From positions 1 through 12,964 of the forward strand of contig JAHWIT010000087.1 in assembly GCA_019322455.1 (NCBI GenBank): a DNA stretch of 12,964 nucleotides. Reading direction: 5' to 3'. Below, in pieces: positions 1-6,894 of the stretch. The notes under the pieces were generated by a model, which had not been told where the DNA came from, made no database searches, and saw only the letters and a program-made list of their open reading frames with translations. Each line of letters opens with the position of its first letter. Within the stretch, counting starts at the first letter, position 1. A program made the position numbers and the translations under genes. The stretch is from Candidatus Woesearchaeota archaeon. GTDB taxonomy: Archaea > Nanobdellota > Nanobdellia > Woesearchaeales > WJKL01.

Positions 1-1234
1 CAGGACTATCTAAAAGATTATTCAAAAATTCATTTCCATCTATAACGTATAAATTTCCATCAGGATCTCGAACAACAATGTGTCTTCCATAAGTATCTGT
101 TTTTTTATCATAATCATCAAACCATTCAGATGTAACTACAACATCATCATCTATCTCAAAAGACTGGCTAGGATCATCTGGATCAAAAATAACCCTATCA
201 GCAGCTCTATCTAATACAGCTATATAAGGTATAGGTCCTTCTTGTTGTGCCACCATATGAATTGTTTCAGCACCTGCTCCAACTGTATAATCACCAATAG
301 GTTCTCCTGCATAACTTGCTGTACTAATATAATAACCACCACTTCCATCTGGAGTTACTAAAGTAGGTTCACCAGTAACAGGATCCCACACCTCAGTACC
401 ATCTGGAAGAATCATATGCGACCCTTCCCAGAAATGCGCATCAGGATCACGGTAACTAAAAGATTTATCCCAATAGAAAGTTGTTTCTACTCCTATTATC
501 TCTCCTCCTTCCTCCTCTGTTTTAAAAGGCTCTACCCATAAATTTCCATCTTCATCAACAAATCCCGCTTTTACAAAGACTCTCCCTGTATCATGAAAAT
601 AATTATCTATGTCTGTTGAAACAGCTCTATCAGTTTTACCAGAAGCATCAATCTCTCCATCACCATTAGTATCCATATAAAGATTATTATTATCAACATT
701 AATTCTTACATTATCATTTTCATTAGGAATATATGAGTTTGTATCTGGATCAAACCCCTTTCCTAACCGTTCACTTCTATCCTCATTATAATAATATCTA
801 TCTTTATCATACCAACCATCAGCTTTTGTTTCGCCATTTGCATAATAATATAATCCAGGCGGTGATTCTCCTGGCTGATCATATTTTTCATCATTATTAG
901 TATCTACTCCAGGAAGTCTTTTTCCTATTTCAGAGAAATCTTTAGGTGGTGGTGGCTTGTTCCCTTTTACATTTGATTTTCTTACAGATTCCTCTTTACC
1001 ATTTTCATCATAACGTATTTCAGTCCATGTTTCATCTTCTTCTTTAGTAACATGAGTATATTCTCCTCTCCTATCGTCCCCTGAAGGCGCACTAGTATGC
1101 CAACTTTTATCTGAATTCCAGTACCATGCTTCGTCCCATTCTTCATCCCATTCTTTTTGTCCTTCCTCTTTTGCAAAACAAACATTCATAACTAACAAAA
1201 ACATTACAATTATTACAAAAATCTTATTTTTCAT
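1..1234 (-). CDS. Secreted Asp/Tyr-rich protein, partial (C-terminus beyond left edge)
   Basis: The frame stays open from the ATG at 1234 to the window edge, giving at least 411 residues; the stop lies outside. The N-terminus MKNKIFVIIVMFLLVMNVCFA is a typical Sec signal peptide, with likely cleavage after CFA (residue 21), so the product is exported. The mature part is rich in Asp, Glu, Gly, Tyr and Trp, has a PPPP stretch near residue 94, and carries DTNGDGEID at 188-196, which resembles the first nine positions of an EF-hand or dockerin calcium loop. A related DTNNDEKYD lies at 111-119. DPDG/PDG turns recur later (for example 390-393). The start is supported by AGAGGA at 1241-1246, six bases before the ATG. 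The gene follows the 1029-residue secreted protein on the same strand, with a large hairpin between. I do not recognise the family. Calcium binding is inferred from the loop only. Confidence 0.85.
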   Translation of the reverse strand, partial: MKNKIFVIIVMFLLVMNVCFAKEEGQKEWDEEWDEAWYWNSDKSWHTSAPSGDDRRGEYTHVTKEEDETWTEIRYDENGKEESVRKSNVKGNKPPPPKDFSEIGKRLPGVDTNNDEKYDQPGESPPGLYYYANGETKADGWYDKDRYYYNEDRSERLGKGFDPDTNSYIPNENDNVRINVDNNNLYMDTNGDGEIDASGKTDRAVSTDIDNYFHDTGRVFVKAGFVDEDGNLWVEPFKTEEEGGEIIGVETTFYWDKSFSYRDPDAHFWEGSHMILPDGTEVWDPVTGEPTLVTPDGSGGYYISTASYAGEPIGDYTVGAGAETIHMVAQQEGPIPYIAVLDRAADRVIFDPDDPSQSFEIDDDVVVTSEWFDDYDKKTDTYGRHIVVRDPDGNLYVIDGNEFLNNLLDSP

Positions 1235-1240
1235 TTGTTT

Positions 1241-1246
1241 TCCTCT
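1241..1246 (-). promoter_or_regulatory. Shine-Dalgarno site for the partial secreted gene
   Basis: AGAGGA on the minus strand, six bases before the ATG at 1234. It fixes the start and suggests the gene is translated from a longer, probably shared, transcript and not from a leaderless one. Confidence 0.55.
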
Positions 1247-1253
1247 TAAAAAC

Positions 1254-1355
1254 AAATGTGCCAAAAATCTGTGACATTAAATCCGAGACATTAAAACCGT
1301 TAGGTTTTATGGCGTTTTTCGGATTTATGGCATTATCAGATTTTTAAGCACATTT
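1254..1355 (-). repeat. Large compound hairpin between two secreted-protein genes
   Basis: Four nested complementary blocks close on one another: AAATGTGC (1254-1261) with GCACATTT (1348-1355), AAAAATCTG (1263-1271) with CAGATTTTT (1337-1345), TAAATCCG (1278-1285) with CGGATTTA (1320-1327), and TAAAACC (1292-1298) with GGTTTTA (1303-1309). That is 32 base pairs around a four-base loop. The two inner stems are flanked by the same unpaired motif: GACAT precedes both on one arm (1273, 1287) and TGGC follows both on the other (1310, 1328). The right end touches the stop codon of the 1029-residue gene. It may terminate, attenuate or protect the transcript, or be a folded RNA element. The pairing is seen directly; the role is inferred. 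Confidence 0.75.
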
Positions 1356-4300
1356 TAATCTTCTATTTTTGAACAATAATTATCTTCAATTGGTGCTAAT
1401 CTTTCCCAAAATGGCTCGCATCCTTCTATTCCTCCAATTCCTAAATCACATGTTACCTCTAATACCCAGCTAGCAAACTCAACTATACTGCATGCTTTGC
1501 ATCCAGCAACATTTGGAATATCACATATAGCATATCTGCATGATGCTCTTAATGCAATCTCTCCCATTACATAAGGATTTGCCAATGCTCCGCCAATTGC
1601 CTCTGAAATATCTGCTATAGTAGCTGCAAAAGGAATTAAATTAAATATCTGTCCAAACACATACTTGCACATTGCAAACGCTCTCTGCCTTACACAAACA
1701 CTTACAGGCATTCCATCTGCAGTTTGCTGAAGACAATATGCATAAAAGCAATCTATTTGTCTTGCTTTCTGAAGATTATAAGCAATACCTTTAGGACATA
1801 AAAAAGCAAGAGACAATACTAAACTATTCTCAATCTTAACATTTCCAAGATATCCTTTATGCTTGTCAGCTGCAGCAGCTTTATTCAGCCATCTCTTAAA
1901 TGCTTCCACAGCTCTATTTCCATCATCATTTTTTGAAAGATACCATAACTGACAATTAATAAATTTGCAATACTTATTTACCTTTGCCTTAAAAGTTTTT
2001 TCAAGTGCTTCTTTATTAACAGTTGTTGCTACTCCTGTTGATGCAGCAGCAGGACAGCAAGCAGCAGATGACCAAGGCAGATTACAGCAATTAACAAGTC
2101 CATCCTTGCTAGCTCCTATTGCCTTAGTTACCACCTCATAATACATCTTCATCCCAGTGCAAAGTATCTCTGAATATTTAACAAACTGCTCAAGAGTATC
2201 AATCCAATCTCCTTGAACAAGCCATCCTTCTTTAACATCTTCTATCTCATCCTCAACTTGTTCTCCAACCTCTCCTAAAGGATTCTGATAATAACTAATT
2301 GTAAGATTTATCTGCTCTGTCTCAGGATTTGGCAAGGCTCTGTCAAATATAAATGACATTATCTTAAATCTGCATGGAATTGTTATACTGTCATCAACAG
2401 GAGCTAGCTGCTGCAGATTCAATTTAATATAAAATGTATAAGGAAATCCACTTCCCAATTCAGGAATAGCTAAATTATAATTAAATATCTCAGCAGGATC
2501 TCCTAAATAATCACTTGTACATTGAATATCCTTAATAAACAAAGGCCATTTATCTCTAGGAGCAGAATAAGTAGCAGGATTTAACTCAACAGGAACATAA
2601 ACATAAGGATTAATTCTGCTTACTATCCTTCTATCAAGCATAGCAGGCATTGTAACAGCTCCTTGATTACTATTCCAATAATCAGGATTCGCTTCCTCTA
2701 CACCAGTATCAACAATTGTTACTTCTTCTGTTACAGAAAATCCATTTCCAACAAAATCAGTAAATTCAAAATCAACAGTCTTCTGCCTAGTTGTTGCAAC
2801 TGAAATTATTGGACCAATACCAGACCATATACAAGTCCATTCATTTTCATCACTCTGCTGGCAATCAGCAGCAACTTTGCCAACATTAGAAACAACCCTC
2901 CTAAAATCAGCAACAGCCTTAACACCACTTGTGTCATTAAGTACAGCTTTAATATAAAAATAACTTCCTTCTTGAGTAAAAGGAACTACCTCTGCCTGTA
3001 CCTGACCTAATGAACTAATATCTATATTCCTTCCTGTTATAAGAGAAGGTATGAAAACAGGAGCATCCAAATCCATTTCCAATCTAGCAGAAGGTAAACT
3101 AACAGCAAAATTATTTGCAGTATCCTTTACTTGAATAAGCTTTACCTCTCCTGCATGCTTTGCAATAACAGTCCAATAACAATTCCACAACTCTCCTTCT
3201 TGAATACATTCATCTGCTTCTAAACTAGAATAAGCAGCTACATCAGGATTAATACCTCTTACATCTAAAATAATTCCATCTGAATCTATTCCACTTCCTG
3301 TTTCCCTAAATGTAGCTCTAAGAATATTTGTTTTATCCTTTACAACATAACCACTTTCATTTCCACCAAGATAAATAACTTCAGGAGCAGTACTATCAAC
3401 TAAATAACCCTTTGATATAACCTGAGTAGAAGAAATTCCATTATTATCAACAGCAGTTACTGAAACAGCAAAGTTTGAAGGTATTCTAATGCTTCTTTCA
3501 CTCCATGTGCAGGTATAGATTCCATCACCAACTAATTCACAATCAGCTTGCTCAGCCTCTCCATAACCAATCTGCAGAAAATCTCCAGTAACATTCAATA
3601 CCTCTTCAACCCTATTTCCATCTGCATCTACTGTTGTCTGCTCTTCTGTTACATTAACCTTAATCTCAGTCAATGTTGTTGTTCCTGAAATATATTGATC
3701 ATCTTTAAATGCAGTAAATCCAAAACTATCAATATCAATTTGAGGCCCAGTATGATCAAGAGAAAATACATCTGTCTGAGCAATTCCAGCATGCCCAATT
3801 AAATCATATCCTATTACCTTAATTGACTTTAAAGTTGTGCCAATATCAGTAAGACGTACTGAACTAATATTATTATGCCAATTACAGTCTGTAATATTTA
3901 AACTTACTTCTCCTACTCTAAGATTACCATCAAAAAACTCAACCCTCTCAACAGAGCATACTATGCTGCCTATATCTTTTACACTAAAATCAATAGTTGC
4001 ATTATATCCATCTTGAAATGCCTTATTTATCTTTACTTCAGGAGGATTCTGGTCTATCTTTATCATAGCTGATGACTGGCTTACTTCAAATGTAGTTGGA
4101 TGAGTTAATTTTATTGAAATATTTAATATATCCTCAAAAAAAGAAGCAGGAGTTGAAGGAAACTTTAAACTGCAGGAATAAAAAGGATATGCCTCTTGGC
4201 TGCATGAATCAAAATCAAGCACAGTACTTGAACTAAAATGCGCTCTAACCATCTCTGGCCTAACCTCTATTCCCCCAAGCTCTGCCCTTACTTCAATATT

Positions 4301-4444
4301 CCATTGGTCAGAATAACCATCAAATATTTCCTCTACATTATCATTTCCAGAACTTCTAGTTACCTCTAAACTAATTGCAAAAGCAGATGGCAAACTAACT
4401 ATTAAAAACATTACAAAGATTGATATTAATTTTGCATATCTCAT
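1355..4444 (-). CDS. Large secreted protein with Ig-like modules and Cys-rich C-terminus
   Basis: 1029 residues with a Sec signal peptide (residues 1-23, ending PSAFA). Four Ig-like modules of about 100-120 residues are marked by recurring linkers: IDQNPPEV (130), LDHTGPQI (229), VDSTAPEV (349) and MDLDAPVF (457). Several carry a close Cys pair before a Trp, as at C302/C312, C413/C422 and C528/C538 (each ...C-x-W), suggesting a local disulfide in each beta-sandwich; a similar pair, C81/C91, lies in the N-terminal region. Residues 590-735 are another beta-rich region. From 760 on, the protein becomes helical and very Cys-rich (19 Cys, with CC pairs at 786 and 796). Many N-x-S/T sequons fit archaeal glycosylation. 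The ATG overlaps the stop of the upstream 761-residue gene (ATGA, 4441-4444), with no clear Shine-Dalgarno site, so translation is probably coupled and the two products may act together at the cell surface. The family is not recognised; adhesion or host contact is only a guess. Confidence 0.9.
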   Translation of the reverse strand: MRYAKLISIFVMFLIVSLPSAFAISLEVTRSSGNDNVEEIFDGYSDQWNIEVRAELGGIEVRPEMVRAHFSSSTVLDFDSCSQEAYPFYSCSLKFPSTPASFFEDILNISIKLTHPTTFEVSQSSAMIKIDQNPPEVKINKAFQDGYNATIDFSVKDIGSIVCSVERVEFFDGNLRVGEVSLNITDCNWHNNISSVRLTDIGTTLKSIKVIGYDLIGHAGIAQTDVFSLDHTGPQIDIDSFGFTAFKDDQYISGTTTLTEIKVNVTEEQTTVDADGNRVEEVLNVTGDFLQIGYGEAEQADCELVGDGIYTCTWSERSIRIPSNFAVSVTAVDNNGISSTQVISKGYLVDSTAPEVIYLGGNESGYVVKDKTNILRATFRETGSGIDSDGIILDVRGINPDVAAYSSLEADECIQEGELWNCYWTVIAKHAGEVKLIQVKDTANNFAVSLPSARLEMDLDAPVFIPSLITGRNIDISSLGQVQAEVVPFTQEGSYFYIKAVLNDTSGVKAVADFRRVVSNVGKVAADCQQSDENEWTCIWSGIGPIISVATTRQKTVDFEFTDFVGNGFSVTEEVTIVDTGVEEANPDYWNSNQGAVTMPAMLDRRIVSRINPYVYVPVELNPATYSAPRDKWPLFIKDIQCTSDYLGDPAEIFNYNLAIPELGSGFPYTFYIKLNLQQLAPVDDSITIPCRFKIMSFIFDRALPNPETEQINLTISYYQNPLGEVGEQVEDEIEDVKEGWLVQGDWIDTLEQFVKYSEILCTGMKMYYEVVTKAIGASKDGLVNCCNLPWSSAACCPAAASTGVATTVNKEALEKTFKAKVNKYCKFINCQLWYLSKNDDGNRAVEAFKRWLNKAAAADKHKGYLGNVKIENSLVLSLAFLCPKGIAYNLQKARQIDCFYAYCLQQTADGMPVSVCVRQRAFAMCKYVFGQIFNLIPFAATIADISEAIGGALANPYVMGEIALRASCRYAICDIPNVAGCKACSIVEFASWVLEVTCDLGIGGIEGCEPFWERLAPIEDNYCSKIED

Positions 4445-6726
4445 TCTATATCAGTCATTGGATTATTGTCTAATAACATATAATCATATATAGTAACAAA
4501 TGGTGATGGAATTAATTCAGCTCGAAGTGTCTGAGAAAATCTACTATAATTACCTACTAATGCAATATCTCCAAAAGATAATTGATCAAAACTGCTGCTG
4601 TCTGGAACAGAAACAACCTTAAAATAAAGTGTTTCATAATTATCTAAATAAGATTCCTGAATCTTAACACTATCAATCTCAACACCACCTTCCATAAATG
4701 ATTCCTTAAACGGATCTACATGAAGAGTCTGCCATTCTCCAATACAATCTTCTCCAACCTTTGTTCCTGCACATATTCTTTCATCCCCAAAAACAATCTG
4801 TTCTCTGTCTAATGCAGGAAGATTATAATTAAGAGTTCCAGTAATCTCATAATCCCCTGGTATTAACTCAACCTCTACTTCTTTATCTCCTTGAACTGAA
4901 ATAAGTGTTGCAAAATCAGCTGCCTCAATTGTTGGTTTTATCCTTGTTAATGACACTATTGCTACTTCATTTGGCAGTAAAGCACCAAATCCAGAAGCAG
5001 GAACCCAGTCACCTCTATACTTAACAATCCTTTTCTTTACAATCCTTGCCTTTACCCTTCTTACAGGCTCAAGCTCAATAACCAATGTATCATCCTTTTT
5101 AGGAGCTGTGTTATATCTTATTGGATCAATAAAATAACCTTCTTTTGCTAACCTCAAATATCCACCTGCACAAGGATACGGAAGCTTAGTATCTAATACT
5201 GCTTTATTAAAATTAATTGACGTACTATTTGTTTCAATCTGTGTATAGCCTATATCACATCCTACCTTTTTTCCGCATTGATAAACTACAGTAACATCTT
5301 CCAAAGGCTCTTTTGTTTTTTTATCAATTGTCTCAATTAAAATATCTCCGCTTTTAAAATGTATTGGCTTGCATAAATTCGAACCTCCTGGAGGAGCTAT
5401 CAAATCCAAACCAGGCCCTTCACAATCCAATTCCTCATTATTCCTAATATTTGCCTCTAAAGCAAACAAAAACCTATAACCATCTGGACCAAATAAATTT
5501 TTAGCTGTCTGTGTCTGATCTGTTATATCAACAATAACAGGAAACGATATATCATAATAGTATTGATACCTCTTTAATCCCAGCCATGAAAAAAATTCCT
5601 CAAATGCACTGCTTTGCTCAGGACCAATTACATTTCCTTCTACACCTCTTCCATCTATATCAAAGTATATTGGCCAGTATGAAAAATAATTAAAGTTTAC
5701 TTTTAAATCATCAAACCTAAAACCATGACTAGTTCCAACTGGAAGATCTCTAAAACGATATAATCCTGTTGCAATATCATTCTGAAAAACCATTGGCTCA
5801 AAATTCTGTGTATTATAGACTCTTAAAGCACTAACATATCCAGGCAATATATTATTTATCAAATGCTCCTTAACAGTTGACACCCTCCACGTAGTAGGAG
5901 TTGATGGACTAAAATCAACAGAATATGTTTTTGGAATCTCTGCATCTAATCCTCCAAGACCATCAATTGTATACATTATCCATTTCTCAAAAAAACCATA
6001 TTCTCTTTCTGCTTTTGTTATCTGCAAAGCAAATTCATATATCTTCATAAAATCAAATGGAAACTCAATATAAAAATCAGGTATTGCCTCCTTTGAACCA
6101 GCCTTCTCAACCTCTAAAGGATATTTAAGATAAGCCCTGACATTATTCTTTGTTATTGTAATTTCTGGCTCAACCTCATCCAATGCTGTAATCCTAAAAC
6201 CTTGCTCAATAAAAGGTGCAAAATTCTGTATACATGTCTTAAGATTCTCTTTAGTATATCTTTCAAGCTGTTCTTCTATTGAATTCTCTCCTCTTGAAAA
6301 ACATTCTGCTCTTTCAGATTTGCATATAGGTGGTTGTTTAGTTACACATCTACAATCTGTATTGCAGTCATTCCTGCTGCTAAAATAATACCAATAAGCA
6401 ACAGGAGGTGCATTAGGATCTGGAAAAAAAGAAACAGCATTTGATTCTGTTGGATCATCACTTACCTTAATCCCATTTTCATCTGGATTAATATAACCAG
6501 CTCTTGCTCCTAAGACCCTAAACCCATCAGCAATAGTGTCTTTTAAACAATCCTGAACATAATTCCTTATTGGAGCTAACTCAGTAGGTATCTCTTCAAT
6601 CTCAGGAACCTCTGGAATCCTTTCAACACGCAAACTTCTAATATAAAGAAATAAAGCAAATATTAATAACAGAACAATCCCTATAATTATAAATACTGTA
6701 ATCTGACCTCTCTTTGAAATTTTCAA
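4441..6726 (-). CDS. Membrane-anchored surface protein with pilin-like (class III) leader
   Basis: 761 residues starting at TTG (6724-6726), with GAGG at 6734-6737 as the likely ribosome site; no ATG lies near. The N-terminus MKISKRGQITVFIIIGIVLL has the KRG|Q pattern of archaeal prepilin-like leaders, followed by a hydrophobic helix to about residue 29. A prepilin peptidase could cut after Gly7, or the helix may serve as an uncut anchor. Residues 121-142 hold a Cys cluster (C121, C125, C127, C135, C142). Residues 459-555 look like a carboxypeptidase-regulatory or Ig-like beta-sandwich (DILIETIDKKTKEPLEDVTV), with extra Cys. The rest is predicted extracellular. The size is far larger than a structural pilin, so a tip, adhesin or complex subunit is more likely. 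It is the first long gene of the surface cluster and overlaps the next by four bases. The exact function is unknown. Confidence 0.88.
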   Translation of the reverse strand: MKISKRGQITVFIIIGIVLLLIFALFLYIRSLRVERIPEVPEIEEIPTELAPIRNYVQDCLKDTIADGFRVLGARAGYINPDENGIKVSDDPTESNAVSFFPDPNAPPVAYWYYFSSRNDCNTDCRCVTKQPPICKSERAECFSRGENSIEEQLERYTKENLKTCIQNFAPFIEQGFRITALDEVEPEITITKNNVRAYLKYPLEVEKAGSKEAIPDFYIEFPFDFMKIYEFALQITKAEREYGFFEKWIMYTIDGLGGLDAEIPKTYSVDFSPSTPTTWRVSTVKEHLINNILPGYVSALRVYNTQNFEPMVFQNDIATGLYRFRDLPVGTSHGFRFDDLKVNFNYFSYWPIYFDIDGRGVEGNVIGPEQSSAFEEFFSWLGLKRYQYYYDISFPVIVDITDQTQTAKNLFGPDGYRFLFALEANIRNNEELDCEGPGLDLIAPPGGSNLCKPIHFKSGDILIETIDKKTKEPLEDVTVVYQCGKKVGCDIGYTQIETNSTSINFNKAVLDTKLPYPCAGGYLRLAKEGYFIDPIRYNTAPKKDDTLVIELEPVRRVKARIVKKRIVKYRGDWVPASGFGALLPNEVAIVSLTRIKPTIEAADFATLISVQGDKEVEVELIPGDYEITGTLNYNLPALDREQIVFGDERICAGTKVGEDCIGEWQTLHVDPFKESFMEGGVEIDSVKIQESYLDNYETLYFKVVSVPDSSSFDQLSFGDIALVGNYSRFSQTLRAELIPSPFVTIYDYMLLDNNPMTDIE

Positions 6727-6733
6727 TTTTCAG

Positions 6734-6737
6734 CCTC
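6734..6737 (-). promoter_or_regulatory. Shine-Dalgarno site deciding the TTG start
   Basis: GAGG on the minus strand, seven bases before the TTG at 6726. With no in-frame ATG close by and the pilin-like leader beginning right after it, this supports TTG as the real start. Confidence 0.5.
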
Positions 6738-6753
6738 TTTTTTTAAAAAATTT

Positions 6754-6807
6754 CTAAGAGATACCAGAAATTGCGAAAGCAATTTCTTCGTATCTTTTTT
6801 TAAACAT
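6754..6807 (-). CDS. Possible 17-residue leader peptide
   Basis: ATG at 6807 opens a 17-codon frame, MFKKRYEEIAFAISGIS, ending in TAG (6754-6756). A strong Shine-Dalgarno-like GAGGGGAG (6814-6821) lies six bases upstream, better than the one before the 761-residue gene. The frame is the same as that gene's, separated from it by the TAG and a further TGA. Most of the peptide's codons lie inside the hairpin at 6757-6797, so translating it would open that structure. It may be a regulatory leader peptide, a small membrane-active peptide or the remnant of a longer N-terminus. The short length makes chance occurrence possible. Confidence 0.35.
   Translation of the reverse strand: MFKKRYEEIAFAISGIS
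6756..6801. terminator. GAAA-loop hairpin with T-run in the leader of the surface operon
   Basis: AGATAC (6759-6764) pairs with GTATCT (6790-6795) and AGAAATTGC (6766-6774) with GCAATTTCT (6779-6787). The plus-strand loop is GAAA, and seven T follow (6795-6801). Read on the plus strand this has the form of an intrinsic terminator, but no plus-strand gene precedes it. Read on the minus strand it sits in the 5' leader of the 761-residue gene and inside the small leader frame. It could be a terminator for an antisense transcript, an attenuator, or an RNA fold in the leader. The structure is clear; direction and role are not. Confidence 0.55.
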
Positions 6808-6813
6808 ACTCTA

Positions 6814-6821
6814 CTCCCCTC
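6814..6821 (-). promoter_or_regulatory. Shine-Dalgarno-like site of the leader peptide
   Basis: GAGGGGAG on the minus strand, six bases before the ATG at 6807. With the TATA-like box upstream, the start of transcription would fall at or just before this site, placing it at the 5' end of the mRNA. Confidence 0.4.
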
Positions 6822-6844
6822 AACAAGAAAAACAGAACTTATCA

Positions 6845-6852
6845 TATATAAA
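6845..6852 (-). promoter_or_regulatory. Archaeal TATA box of the surface-protein operon
   Basis: TTTATATA on the minus strand is a near-ideal archaeal TATA box. A start point about 25 bases on would lie near 6822-6825, leaving a leader of close to 95 bases before the TTG of the 761-residue gene. That leader contains the small peptide frame and the hairpin, unlike the other promoters here, which look leaderless. Confidence 0.6.
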
Positions 6853-6894
6853 TGTTTTGATGAATTATATATGAAAATGATTAGAAAAGTTCTT

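Noticed and set aside
982..1185. 67-codon minus-strand frame
   Set aside because: It lies in another frame inside the long exported gene read from 1234, which has a signal peptide and ribosome site; its Lys/Met-rich product looks like a shadow.
6754..6756. In-frame TAG read through (pyrrolysine or suppressed stop) joining the leader peptide to the 761-residue protein
   Set aside because: A second in-frame stop (TGA) follows before the TTG, and the TTG has its own ribosome site, so readthrough would not give a fused product.
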